NCBI GenBank assembly: GCA_030429205.1
Contig: JAUICZ010000002.1
Span: 62,001-126,000, forward strand
Origin: Bacteroidia bacterium
GTDB lineage: Bacteria > Bacteroidota > Bacteroidia > Chitinophagales > Chitinophagaceae
Direction: 5' to 3'
Length of the DNA stretch: 64,000 bases
The notes beneath the pieces are model-generated. The model was not told where the DNA came from, ran no database searches, and saw only the letters and a program-made list of their open reading frames with translations. A program made the position numbers and the translations under genes. Position 1 is the stretch's first letter; every line of letters begins with the position of its first letter. Below are positions 7,812 to 15,560 of this stretch, in pieces.

Positions 7812-8693
7812 ATGGCTGTATTAGTAAATAAAGACTCAAAAGTAATAGTGCAGGGCTTTACAGGTGGAGAAGGAACTTTCCATGCTGAGCAAATGATGGC
7901 ATATGGTACTAATGTTGTAGGTGGTGTAACACCGGGTAAAGGTGGCCAAACACACTTAGACAAGCCTGTTTATAATACAGTACAAGAGGCTGTTGACAAG
8001 GCAGGAGCAGATACTTCTATCATATTTGTACCACCGGCTTTTGCTTCTGACGCTATTATGGAGGCTGCTGATGCAGGTATTAAAGTGATCATTTGTATTA
8101 CAGAAGGTATACCTGTACAGGATATGGTGAAGGCGAAAGACTATGTAAATGGTAAAGATTGCCGTTTGATAGGCCCTAACTGTCCGGGTGTTATTACATC
8201 AGACGAAGCTAAAGTGGGTATCATGCCGGGCTTTATCTTCAAAAAAGGTAATATAGGTATCGTATCAAAATCCGGTACACTTACATACGAGGCTGCAGAT
8301 CAAGTGGTTAAAGCTGGTTTGGGTGTTACTACTGCTATCGGTATCGGTGGCGACCCGATCATCGGAACAACTACTAAAGAAGCGGTAGAACTATTGATGA
8401 ACGACCCTGAGACTGAAGGTATCATCATGATCGGTGAGATTGGTGGTGGTATGGAAGCTGAAGCTGCTAACTGGTTGAAAGACAATATGAGAAAGCCTGT
8501 TGTTGGTTTCATCGCGGGTCAAACAGCGCCTCCGGGACGTAGAATGGGACACGCCGGTGCCATCGTAGGTGGTGCAGACGATACTGCTGCTGCTAAAATG
8601 AAGATCATGCGCGAGTGTGGTATACACGTAGTAGACAGCCCTGCTGATATAGGAAAAACAATGGCAGCTGCTTTGAGTAAGCAACCTGCTTAA
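7812..8693 (+). CDS. sucD: Succinate-CoA ligase (ADP-forming) alpha subunit
   Basis: 293 aa, typical length. It interconverts succinyl-CoA and succinate with formation of ATP or GTP in the TCA cycle, together with the beta subunit SucC. The N-terminal CoA-binding fold carries [16 protein letters not shown]; the phosphorylated His is H247 in the motif [11 protein letters not shown]; the IGPNCPGVI and [10 protein letters not shown] motifs are present. sucC is not adjacent. The gene has its own promoter and its own terminator, so it is monocistronic. Confidence 0.97.
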   Translation: MAVLVNKDSKVIVQGFTGGEGTFHAEQMMAYGTNVVGGVTPGKGGQTHLDKPVYNTVQEAVDKAGADTSIIFVPPAFASDAIMEAADAGIKVIICITEGIPVQDMVKAKDYVNGKDCRLIGPNCPGVITSDEAKVGIMPGFIFKKGNIGIVSKSGTLTYEAADQVVKAGLGVTTAIGIGGDPIIGTTTKEAVELLMNDPETEGIIMIGEIGGGMEAEAANWLKDNMRKPVVGFIAGQTAPPGRRMGHAGAIVGGADDTAAAKMKIMRECGIHVVDSPADIGKTMAAALSKQPA

Positions 8694-8719
8694 TAAAGAT
8701 ATATAGTAAGCAATCCGAG

Positions 8720-8749
8720 ACGGTTACCTTAGTTGGTAGCCGTTTTTTT
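8720..8749 (+). terminator. Terminator of sucD
   Basis: ACGGTTACC (8720-8728) with GGTAGCCGT (8735-8743), one wobble pair, followed by seven T's. Confidence 0.85.
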
Positions 8750-8757
8750 ATGCCCCT

Positions 8758-8798
8758 TTGGTACATTGGTACATTGGTATATGTGTACCGGCGTACCA
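8758..8798. repeat. Double-arm palindrome, GTACC family, copy 1 (diverged)
   Basis: Two GGTACATT units face two GTACC units around TATATGT. It is related to the identical copies at 9728-9762 and 13279-13313. It lies directly after the sucD terminator. Confidence 0.65.
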
Positions 8799-8814
8799 TT
8801 TTCACATCCCACTG

Positions 8815-8840
8815 TCATCCTGAACTGGTTTCAGGATCTT
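8815..8840. repeat. Short intergenic hairpin repeat
   Basis: TCCTGAA and TTCAGGA around a short loop (8818-8836), preceded by GTCA. The unit TCATCCTGAA...TTCAGGATCT is a motif I recall as common between genes of Bacteroidota; only one copy occurs in this window. Confidence 0.45.
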
Positions 8841-8862
8841 GCATAATAAGTGTTTTTAAATA

Positions 8863-8894
8863 GCCTGTTTCTTTGCTTGTCCAAAGAAACAGGC
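8863..8894. repeat. 13-bp perfect stem-loop in a repeat-like segment
   Basis: GCCTGTTTCTTTG (8863-8875) and CAAAGAAACAGGC (8882-8894) around CTTGTC, followed by an A/G-rich GGAAAGAAAAGACACC segment. Segments like this recur between genes in many bacterial genomes. Frames reading through it are not credible genes. Confidence 0.5.
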
Positions 8895-9016
8895 GGAAAG
8901 AAAAGACACCGCTACCTAAAGCTTCAACGGTAGTGGGTGGTGCTACTATCGACATCAGAGCTTCGGCGCTGCCAAGCTTTAGTGCAATGTGGTTAAATGT
9001 TATTCATTATGTATTA

Positions 9017-9063
9017 CTGTCGGCGTCGGCATTTTTGCCGACAGTGCCGACAGTGCCGACGGG
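9017..9063. repeat. Double-arm palindrome, GCCGAC family, copy B1
   Basis: Two left units (GTCGGC, GTCGGC) face three right units (GCCGAC with AGT spacers, period 9) around an ATTTTT loop. It lies 11 bp beyond the 3' end of the minus-strand PaiB-like gene. Four other copies are within the next 3 kb. Confidence 0.75.
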
Positions 9064-9073
9064 GAGTGTACTA

Positions 9074-9703
9074 TCACCCAAACAACTCTGGTCGTTCCTG
9101 CATCATGGCTTGGGCTATTTCCTGCTCCTGGTGTTTATTGGTTGCCATTAGTTGAGCCACTACATTCTTATAGCTCTCATCGTCTTTGTTTTGGTTGAGC
9201 TTGAAGGTGGCCTTCAGGTCGGCTACTTTCATTTTAAACCCTGCTATGGCCTTTAGGTTGGCAGAGATATACGCTTCATCCATGTGCTCCATCAATTCGG
9301 GTTGGGGTAGAGTATGCTCATACAGGTGGGTGAGTTGTTGAATAACATTCCTTGTTCCTGCTTCGTCTAACAGTTCTATAGTCCCCTTAGCCTGTACGCT
9401 CATATAGTTCCATGTAGAAGCCTGACCGCGCTTGCTGTACCAACCAGCGCTTACATAGCAGTGTGCCCCTGTAAATAGTACCAGTGCCTTTTGGGTAGCT
9501 TCCAGCGCCTTATAATGATCGGTGTACTTAAATACATGCCCCGTGATGTACAGTTCTCCATCTTCCTCGCTCACCATTACAGGTATTTGGGTGATGTGCG
9601 CCTCGTTATCTGCACAGACTGTAAGGGTTACAAACGGGTGTTGCTGCATAAAGGCGAAGATCTTATCACGATCTGCCTCTGTAAAATGTTTAGGCTGGTA
9701 CAT
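9074..9703 (-). CDS. PaiB-like FMN-binding protein
   Basis: 209 aa, typical of the PaiB family (split-barrel, FMN-binding, described as negative transcriptional regulator of sporulation and protease genes in Bacillus). Family features: the opening MYQPKHFTE, QHPFVTLT, and the central YVSAGWYSK-(R/G)-QASTWNYM block. There is no DNA-binding helix-turn-helix, so a flavin-dependent enzymatic role is as likely as regulation. Flanked on both sides by palindromic repeats; no operon partner. Confidence 0.88.
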   Translation of the reverse strand: MYQPKHFTEADRDKIFAFMQQHPFVTLTVCADNEAHITQIPVMVSEEDGELYITGHVFKYTDHYKALEATQKALVLFTGAHCYVSAGWYSKRGQASTWNYMSVQAKGTIELLDEAGTRNVIQQLTHLYEHTLPQPELMEHMDEAYISANLKAIAGFKMKVADLKATFKLNQNKDDESYKNVVAQLMATNKHQEQEIAQAMMQERPELFG

Positions 9704-9727
9704 GGTGTAAAGGTAGCACGCATTTCA

Positions 9728-9762
9728 GTACATCGGTACATTATGTACCGTGTACCGTTTTG
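9728..9762. repeat. Double-arm palindrome, GTACC family, copy 2
   Basis: GTACATCG-GTACATTA facing TGTACCG-TGTACCG. This 35-nt element is identical to 13279-13313, 3.5 kb away. Confidence 0.75.
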
Positions 9763-9768
9763 GGGTGT

Positions 9769-9802
9769 CTGTCGGCGTCGGCGTTATTGCCGACAGTGCC
9801 GA
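9769..9802. repeat. Double-arm palindrome, GCCGAC family, copy B2
   Basis: GTCGGC, GTCGGC, loop GTTATT, GCCGAC, GTGCCGA. Only 7 bp separates it from the GTACC-family element at 9728-9762. It ends 18 bp from the stop of the minus-strand gene at 9821. Confidence 0.7.
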
Positions 9803-9820
9803 TAAAGTCTCAATATGATA

Positions 9821-10276
9821 TTATTTGTTTCTCGCCTTCTTTTTCCTTTCAGAAGTTAAGGGGCCTATCAGTTGTGTGTAACATGAAGCAATAGGTCTAA
9901 ATGAAAAAACTGGAACCCTCTTACAGTGAACAAATGGAAAATAACGAATATTATTACAGATTGCAGAAAAGTAGAATTCTCTAGAATAATAATTTCTATT
10001 TAATCTTATCCAGTAATAATACTTTTTAGTCTCAAAGTAGAAGTAGTAATGTTTATCACTGTCTATATCATCTATAATTTTTTGAGGTACTAAGTATTCA
10101 TCATCTTTAATATGTTTTAATTGATAAGCAGTACTATCTACAACTATATAAAATTGGCGATGGTATTTCCCACGCTTATTTTCCAGCAATTCACACATGT
10201 TTATATACAGAGTTTCTTGAGCAGATGTAGCACCTGTATATAATAATAGAATTAGTGTGTATATATATTTAGTCAA
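9821..10276 (-). CDS. Secreted protein of unknown function
   Basis: 151 aa. Signal peptide (TKYIYTLILLLYTGATSAQ), then a Tyr- and Lys-rich beta-type body with no recognised domain and a very basic C-terminus (SERKKKARNK). It lies between two palindromic repeats, has no operon partner, and is more AT-rich than the neighbouring genes, so recent acquisition is possible. Not recognised as a known family. Confidence 0.6.
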   Translation of the reverse strand: MTKYIYTLILLLYTGATSAQETLYINMCELLENKRGKYHRQFYIVVDSTAYQLKHIKDDEYLVPQKIIDDIDSDKHYYFYFETKKYYYWIRLNRNYYSREFYFSAICNNIRYFPFVHCKRVPVFSFRPIASCYTQLIGPLTSERKKKARNK

Positions 10277-10415
10277 AAGAATTTATTGATGATAGTAAGA
10301 TACTGAAAACTTACATGCTTGTTATGTATGATGTCATTTTGTAACACTACTGTTACAAATAATACAGAAGAGTATAACACTTGCCAGATTCTTGGTAAAT
10401 GTTAGTGTGCTCCCC

Positions 10416-10452
10416 CTCGGCACCCTCGGCATATGCCGACGCCGCCGACGGC
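10416..10452. repeat. Double-arm palindrome, GCCGAC family, copy B3
   Basis: CTCGGCacc-CTCGGC facing GCCGACgcc-GCCGAC around ATAT. Each unit pair has one mismatch, so this is a diverged copy. Located 140 bp upstream of the minus-strand gene at 9821. Confidence 0.65.
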
Positions 10453-10462
10453 AGTCATCACG

Positions 10463-10499
10463 GAAATAAAAAGCCCCCCAAGTAAAGTACTAAGGGGGC
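10463..10499 (-). terminator. Terminator of the 304-aa hypothetical gene
   Basis: On the minus strand GCCCCC (10499-10494) pairs with GGGGGC (10478-10473), followed by TTTTTATTT. It lies 30 bp past the stop at 10529. Confidence 0.8.
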
Positions 10500-10528
10500 A
10501 ATTTTAAAAGCTCTGCTCTGTTTATAAT

Positions 10529-11395
10529 CTATAAAACATCCTTCTGCGCAATGCTCAACACATTTATGGCTGCATAGTCGCCAAAGTCGGTATCTTCCAT
10601 GTTCATTTCTTTGTCAATCGTCCCGAAATCTACCGCAAAACCTATTTGGTTAGACCCTATAGGCCCTGTTTGCATAGCGTTTGCCGAATGGTTCCACCAT
10701 ACTACTTCAAAGTTGTAAGAGTCTACATAAGTTACAAAAGGCGTGTATACATTACCACCTTGTTGGTATGGGAATACGGTAGGGCAACTAGTCATTTTGA
10801 AATCTGTTTTTACTTTAAACACCCCGGTGGTATTATCATACCCCAGTCCTCCGCCGGTAAAGACAACCTGGCCATTCATCTCGTTTGGATATTTGCCTAG
10901 TCCAACCATATTCCAGGCAGAAGTAGAAAGGTTGTACGTAATTCTTGCAGTTAAGCGTACCCTTATGGTTGCACTGATAACCAAATGTGAAACGGTAGGG
11001 TTTACCGATATTTTATAGCCTGCATGTTCATCGCCATTGCTAAATTCTCTAATCAAATTGTAAAATGGTGATACTTGCGCAGTAACAGGAAATGAGCGCA
11101 CTACGCCTTCGTCGTAAAATTCTGTTGGGAATTTTGCATAAATCTGTTCTTTGTTACCACTAAACTCTAAATCGCCTACATTGATCTTTTGGGCACTACT
11201 ACCTGTATCTCTCCAGGTAAGTGTGTTTTTACCGGTCATGTCGTCGTGAGAAATGTTAAGGATGCCTGCCATTATCCATAGGTCGTGCATCTGTTCTGTG
11301 TCAATTTGCTCGCAAGCTAGTGCAGTGTTTTCAATGAGTTCGTCAAATGCGGTCTCCATTGTTGTTTCCAGTTGGGCTCTTGTTTTACAGCTCAT
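10529..11395 (-). CDS. Cytoplasmic protein of unknown function
   Basis: 288 aa from the ATG at 11395. The frame is open to an ATG at 11443, but the extra 16 residues (hydrophobic then basic) look untranslated, and an A-rich leader typical of these genes sits just before 11395. The N-terminal ~50 residues are Cys/Glu-rich and helical (MSCKTRAQLETTMETAFDEL); the rest is beta-rich with several GGGLGY/GNVY turns. No family recognised. It has its own terminator and no close neighbours. Confidence 0.65.
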   Translation of the reverse strand: MSCKTRAQLETTMETAFDELIENTALACEQIDTEQMHDLWIMAGILNISHDDMTGKNTLTWRDTGSSAQKINVGDLEFSGNKEQIYAKFPTEFYDEGVVRSFPVTAQVSPFYNLIREFSNGDEHAGYKISVNPTVSHLVISATIRVRLTARITYNLSTSAWNMVGLGKYPNEMNGQVVFTGGGLGYDNTTGVFKVKTDFKMTSCPTVFPYQQGGNVYTPFVTYVDSYNFEVVWWNHSANAMQTGPIGSNQIGFAVDFGTIDKEMNMEDTDFGDYAAINVLSIAQKDVL

Positions 11396-11784
11396 GTTTT
11401 TTTTAAATTTATAAGTGAAAAAATAAATAGGTTGTCTCTGCAAAGTGCCAGTGATAATCTATTTGGTAATTGTATATAGGTTAGGACAACGTTTTTGTCA
11501 TTAACGACTACAGTCATCCATTTATTTTACATGGTTTTTAGTTGACTTAGATTTGTTATACGCACTTTTAGCCAGACTTCTCAAGACGGAATTGAATATA
11601 GATATAGTGTTAATAGGTTTAACCTTCTTTCTTATTTCACTTTCGTGTTGTCAGCACACTTCTATCGCTGCTCTGTCGTAGTAACTAAAGTTACGTAAAA
11701 GGAAGCAGTTAAATTGCGTTTTAAATTATAGTTTCTTAGTAAATTTTTGGACGAGCAAAGGACAGGGCAATAAGTACTTGTAAT
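11396..11784. other. Non-coding stretch upstream of the hypothetical gene
   Basis: AT-rich, with no supported gene, hairpin or promoter of good quality on either strand. It leads into a cluster of four dispersed repeats. Confidence 0.5.
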
Positions 11785-11840
11785 GTGAGATTACCACGTC
11801 GACCCCGAAGTATCGGGACCTCCTCGTAATGACGGTAGGG
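11785..11840. repeat. Intergenic repeat, GAGATT family, copy D1
   Basis: Segment GAGATTACCACGT...CCCGAAGTATCGGG...AATGACGG with an internal CCCGA/TCGGG hairpin. It is a near copy, in the same orientation, of 13210-13264 on the other side of anmK. Confidence 0.75.
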
Positions 11841-11855
11841 AGTATTAGTGTCTCT

Positions 11856-11893
11856 CATCGGCACCCTCGGCAATAATGCCGACGACGCCGATG
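11856..11893. repeat. Double-arm palindrome, GCCGAC family, copy B4
   Basis: CATCGGC, CCTCGGC, loop AATAAT, GCCGACGAC, GCCGATG. Sits between repeats D1 and D2 upstream of anmK. Confidence 0.75.
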
Positions 11894-11908
11894 GTTCTTT
11901 TTCTGTGT

Positions 11909-11954
11909 GGTTACGAGATTGCTTCCCCCAAAGTGTCGGGGTCGCAATGACCAG
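11909..11954. repeat. Intergenic repeat, GAGATT family, copy D2
   Basis: TTACGAGATTGCTTCCCCC...GTCGGGGTCGCAATGAC. The element at 13148-13190 is its reverse complement with one mismatch over about 42 nt, so the two form a long inverted pair around anmK. Confidence 0.75.
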
Positions 11955-11965
11955 TATTACATACT

Positions 11966-12004
11966 CATCGGCACTGTCGGCAAAAATGCCGACGCCGCCG
12001 ACGG
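11966..12004. repeat. Double-arm palindrome, GCCGAC family, copy B5
   Basis: CATCGGCACT, GTCGGC, loop AAAAAT, GCCGACGCC, GCCGACGG. Ends 37 bp before the anmK start codon, so it lies in or next to its promoter region. Confidence 0.75.
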
Positions 12005-12041
12005 TTGTGTGTGGTTTGTACTGTTTTAGTATTTTCGCGGC

Positions 12042-13136
12042 ATGGTATATAAGGTTATCGGTTTGATGAGTGGCAGCTCGCTGGATGGGCTGGATATAGT
12101 ATTCGTAGCGTTGAACGAGGTGCGCGGACAATGGAATTACGAGGTGATACATGCTGATTGCATAAAGTATAGCGATGAGCTGACAGAACAGCTAAGAACA
12201 GCACCGCAAATGGATGTGCCGGAGTTCTTGAGGTTGAACACTGCTTATGGCAGGTATCTGGGTAATGCCGTTAACGATTTTATAGAGCAACACAACATAC
12301 ACCATCAGGTACATGTAATAGCCTCTCACGGGCATACCGTACTGCACGAGCCGAGTAATAACACTTCTACACAAATAGGCGATGGTGCTACCATTGCTGC
12401 CGTTACGGGCTTGCCTGTAGTAAGCGACCTGCGCAATATGGATGTGGCACTGGGCGGACAGGGTGCACCCATAGTACCTATAGGCGATCAGTATCTTTTT
12501 GGTCAGTACGATTATTGGTTGAACATTGGTGGCATAGCAAACATCACGGTCGTGAACGAGGGCAAGCCATTGGCTTTTGATGTGTGCCCCGCCAACCAGA
12601 TTCTGAACGGACTGGCGGAAATGCTGGGTAAGGATATGGATAAAGGTGGTGACATTGCCCGCACGGGTACTTTGCAGGTAGATATTCTGGCAGACCTGAA
12701 CGATGAGGATTATTACACACAAACACCACCAAAATCTTTAAGTAACGATCAGGCGAAGCAATTGGTGTTTCCCATATTGCTGGAAAGCAAAAACGAAACT
12801 AAAGACCTGTTGCGTACTGCCACACAACACATAGCCGATAAGGTGGCAGAGGCGGTAAAGCAATATCCATCGGGAAAAGAGCAAAGCCATATACTGGTAA
12901 CAGGTGGGGGAGCGCTCAATACTTATTTGGTTGAGCTACTGCAAAACGAATTGAAAGAAACAAATGTAACTGTTGTAGTACCTGATGATACAACTGTTTT
13001 GTATAAAGAAGCTATTGTAATGGCATTGATAGGGGCACTGCGTTTCAGAGAAGAAACCAATGTGCTGAGCAGCGTTACAGGTGCTACCCGCGATAGTATT
13101 GGTGGTGCACTTTGGATGGGGCATACGTATAGCTAA
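12042..13136 (+). CDS. anmK: Anhydro-N-acetylmuramic acid kinase
   Basis: 364 aa, family length. It phosphorylates and opens 1,6-anhydro-MurNAc during recycling of peptidoglycan, giving MurNAc-6-phosphate. Motifs: the N-terminal GLMSGSSLDGLD phosphate-1 loop, VIASHGHTVLHEP, DLRNMDVALGGQGAP(I/V)VP and a C-terminal VTGGGALNTYL. MurQ and other recycling genes are not in this window. The gene is enclosed by paired repeats (D1/D4 in direct, D2/D3 in inverted orientation), an arrangement that could allow movement or inversion of this 1.2-kb unit. Confidence 0.96.
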   Translation: MVYKVIGLMSGSSLDGLDIVFVALNEVRGQWNYEVIHADCIKYSDELTEQLRTAPQMDVPEFLRLNTAYGRYLGNAVNDFIEQHNIHHQVHVIASHGHTVLHEPSNNTSTQIGDGATIAAVTGLPVVSDLRNMDVALGGQGAPIVPIGDQYLFGQYDYWLNIGGIANITVVNEGKPLAFDVCPANQILNGLAEMLGKDMDKGGDIARTGTLQVDILADLNDEDYYTQTPPKSLSNDQAKQLVFPILLESKNETKDLLRTATQHIADKVAEAVKQYPSGKEQSHILVTGGGALNTYLVELLQNELKETNVTVVVPDDTTVLYKEAIVMALIGALRFREETNVLSSVTGATRDSIGGALWMGHTYS

Positions 13137-13147
13137 GATTTCTACTA

Positions 13148-13190
13148 GTCATTGCGACCCCGACACTTCGGGGGAAGCAATCTCGTAACG
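13148..13190. repeat. Intergenic repeat, GAGATT family, copy D3 (inverted)
   Basis: Reverse complement of D2 (11909-11954) with a single difference across about 42 nt. It begins 12 bp after the anmK stop. Confidence 0.75.
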
Positions 13191-13209
13191 AGCTGGACAG
13201 ACCTTGTTA

Positions 13210-13264
13210 TTGCGAGATTACCACGTTGATCCCGAAGTATCGGGACCTTCTCATAATGACGGGA
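13210..13264. repeat. Intergenic repeat, GAGATT family, copy D4
   Basis: Direct near copy of D1 (11785-11840) with the same CCCGAAGTATCGGG hairpin core; a few transitions separate the two. Confidence 0.75.
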
Positions 13265-13278
13265 GTTTGGGTATTTTG

Positions 13279-13313
13279 GTACATCGGTACATTATGTACC
13301 GTGTACCGTTTTG
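13279..13313. repeat. Double-arm palindrome, GTACC family, copy 3
   Basis: Identical over 35 nt to 9728-9762. It lies 20 bp beyond the stop of the minus-strand gene at 13334. Confidence 0.75.
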
Positions 13314-13333
13314 TGCTGTTACTTACTCAGGTG

Positions 13334-14560
13334 TTAATACAGTTGCTGCTCTATGTTTTTTACATAGTCAACATATTTTTCTTCGTAGTAGTCGCATATG
13401 TCTTCAGACAGTTTCTCTTTGTAAGTAGCAAAGAGTTTTCTTGCAGTGTCCGGCTCGTCGTTGTCAATGTAGTCTGTAATAGCCACCAGGTAAGAGTATC
13501 TTAAATAGTGTATGAAAACTTGTGTTCCTTTATATTTTAATGCCGTACGTTTATCTGTTTGGGGTACAATATAATTTTCGGCATTTTTTCTAAAACGTTT
13601 GGTCAGCCCTTCTGGTTTTTTTGCTACCAGCTGATATATATTGAAACAGTTGTACAGGTATTTATCCGGGATGAATAAACCGTACTCCGGCGAAAGTGGT
13701 ATTGCTATAGTATAAAAAACATCTCTTTTAAAGTTGTTGTATTTTAAAATATCTAGCTGTAAACGAGCACCCCTTTCAAGGTAGATACTACTTGTAGGTT
13801 TAAGCGTCCAGCTCATGGTATCTTTTTTATTGATTGGCAGGGTAATGGTGCTGTCTTCCCAGACCATATAGCTGATGTTTGCCAGCTCTTTTTTTGTGTA
13901 ACTAAAAGACACATTACATCGCTCCCGGTAAAACTCCGGTGCCCAAGCTGTATGAATAAGGCTGGCGTCTACCACAGAAACGTCTTTACGCACCCCCTCT
14001 ATAAACTGCAGGTACATTTTAGGTATCGATTCAGAATCTCCAAAAACAAATAGTATGGAGTTTTTAGTGCAGCTTTCAAGTACACTTCTGTTGTATGCCA
14101 GCGTATAGTCATCATACATAGCCTGCTCGAATGCCCATTTTGCAGAGTCTAGCTGGTTGTAATAAATGTACTTTATAGCCAGGCAGCCCCATTCTGAACA
14201 GATTTTGAAGTAGGGGTCTTGAGATATCACCTCTCCCACATAAACAGAGTCTATCTCAATTACTTTCAAAAAACAGTCTGATGCTTTTATCGTTCCTTCA
14301 AGCGTCATTTCTATGATGTTGTCACCATAAAAAGATTGCTTTCTGGAGTAAGCGTATCCTAAAAAATACCATGCTTCCTGATTGAGTGAGTCTTTTGAAA
14401 TACACTTTTCTAAGTAGTAGATGGCACTGTCCAGTTCTGTTGATTTAGTGGCAGATTTATAGTGCTTTTTGCCCAGTAGCAAGAGCTCGTTTGTGGTTAA
14501 GTTGTCTGCTTTACAAATAGAAGTAGAGAGTATAAGAAGAATCAGCGGTAGCCATTTCAT
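13334..14560 (-). CDS. Secreted TPR-like protein with DUF2723-type tail
   Basis: 408 aa with a signal peptide (KWLPLILLILSTSICKA). Residues about 25-140 are TPR-like helices (AIYYLEKCISKDSLNQEAWY). The segment around residue 170, with FVFGDSESIPKMYLQFIEGV, DVSVVDASLIHTAWAPEF, resembles the soluble tail that follows the membrane part of Bacteroidota DUF2723 proteins (NGDNDTFPLWYLQ-type motif), but the membrane part is absent here. Role unknown. It faces the repeat cluster after anmK. Confidence 0.65.
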   Translation of the reverse strand: MKWLPLILLILSTSICKADNLTTNELLLLGKKHYKSATKSTELDSAIYYLEKCISKDSLNQEAWYFLGYAYSRKQSFYGDNIIEMTLEGTIKASDCFLKVIEIDSVYVGEVISQDPYFKICSEWGCLAIKYIYYNQLDSAKWAFEQAMYDDYTLAYNRSVLESCTKNSILFVFGDSESIPKMYLQFIEGVRKDVSVVDASLIHTAWAPEFYRERCNVSFSYTKKELANISYMVWEDSTITLPINKKDTMSWTLKPTSSIYLERGARLQLDILKYNNFKRDVFYTIAIPLSPEYGLFIPDKYLYNCFNIYQLVAKKPEGLTKRFRKNAENYIVPQTDKRTALKYKGTQVFIHYLRYSYLVAITDYIDNDEPDTARKLFATYKEKLSEDICDYYEEKYVDYVKNIEQQLY

Positions 14561-14632
14561 ATTTAAACAGGTATAAGTCTGCAGGAAAGATACACATTCT
14601 TTGTTACCCGCAATTTAAGTTGTGGTGTTGCA

Positions 14633-15508
14633 TCAGCGGATGGGTAATACACCCGGTGCAGTACTAATGATATCGTTGGTATTTCTGTAGGGTACGTAAT
14701 CCCTATCCGACACTTCAACACATTTTACAGGTTGGGTAGGAATGAGATCTGGTGCGAGTGTACCGGTGTTTCTGGTGGGTATTTTCTCTACTTCAATAAG
14801 TCCTGTAATAATAGATTCGTTTGAGTACTTATCTATTAGTGGCGGTTCGTGCCTTCTTATGTTAATTATTGTATCTTCTTTTGTTGCAGACTGATGTGCC
14901 ATTTTCTCGTTTATCTCGGTATTGCCGGCGGGAGATACAAGGACGTCTAATATTCTGCTTGTTTTAAAATGCTTTAATTGTATTTCAACAACATACTGTC
15001 CGGGAGATAGTTCCTCAACAGTGAATTTTCCATTGTCAGATGTAGTTTGGGATATTATCCCTGTAGCGTCAGAAACAGTAATGACTGCTTTGTTTAGAGA
15101 GTCGCCTTCTATGTTGGTTACAATACCCGATATTTTACCATTTCTGCCTTGCGGCTCAAAAGGTGCTTCACATTTATAAGGAACCTTAGAATATATAGGG
15201 CTGTTAGGCAGGGCACTAATGACCAATGCCAACCCTGCTGCTACAATCCATTTGTAAATTGTACTGTGTGGTTGTGGTGGTATATTAATGGCTCTGTTGA
15301 GTTGTGTATTCTTAAACCTGCCGCACACTTTCTCTCCTTGGTGTTCTTGTAAAAACCTGTGCAGTTCAGTATCGGTATAGTTGGTGAAGTCTACCACACA
15401 TTTCTGGCAGCTGTCGCAAAACCTGCCTTGTTGTTGTGATGTCATTTGCGTCCAGTCCTCATGGCAAGGTTGGGGTATGTTTATTTGTATGTAGCTAGGG
15501 TTTTTCAT
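14633..15508 (-). CDS. Zinc-ribbon/one-TM protein with carboxypeptidase-regulatory-like domain, twin 1
   Basis: 291 aa. N-terminus: a Cys-rich knuckle (C15, C31, C34, C37, C62; core GRFCDSCQKCVVDFT) that probably binds zinc in the cytoplasm, then one membrane segment (about 84-101), then an extracytoplasmic CarboxypepD_reg-like sandwich (KISGIVTNIEGDSLNKAVI...GQYVVEI). The tail holds two copies of a receptor-plug-like phrase (EKIPTRNTGTLAPDLIP and DYVPYRNTNDIISTAPGV). Codons 1-98 are identical in DNA to those of the next gene upstream (15561-16358), while everything after that differs. Confidence 0.75.
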   Translation of the reverse strand: MKNPSYIQINIPQPCHEDWTQMTSQQQGRFCDSCQKCVVDFTNYTDTELHRFLQEHQGEKVCGRFKNTQLNRAINIPPQPHSTIYKWIVAAGLALVISALPNSPIYSKVPYKCEAPFEPQGRNGKISGIVTNIEGDSLNKAVITVSDATGIISQTTSDNGKFTVEELSPGQYVVEIQLKHFKTSRILDVLVSPAGNTEINEKMAHQSATKEDTIINIRRHEPPLIDKYSNESIITGLIEVEKIPTRNTGTLAPDLIPTQPVKCVEVSDRDYVPYRNTNDIISTAPGVLPIR

Positions 15509-15559
15509 TACTTACAATGTACCTCATTTAGTAGATGCAACTGCCACAGTAATTCCATA
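15213..15559. repeat. 347-bp duplicated block, copy 1
   Basis: Matches 16063-16409 (offset 850) with only two differences, both in the non-coding flank (15523, 15541). It covers the first 98 codons of the minus-strand gene at 14633 plus about 50 bp upstream. Confidence 0.95.
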
Positions 15560-15560
15560 T

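Noticed and set aside
8873-9198. Plus-strand frames across 8873-9198
   Set aside because: They consist of hairpin and palindrome repeats and then run antisense into the PaiB-like gene.
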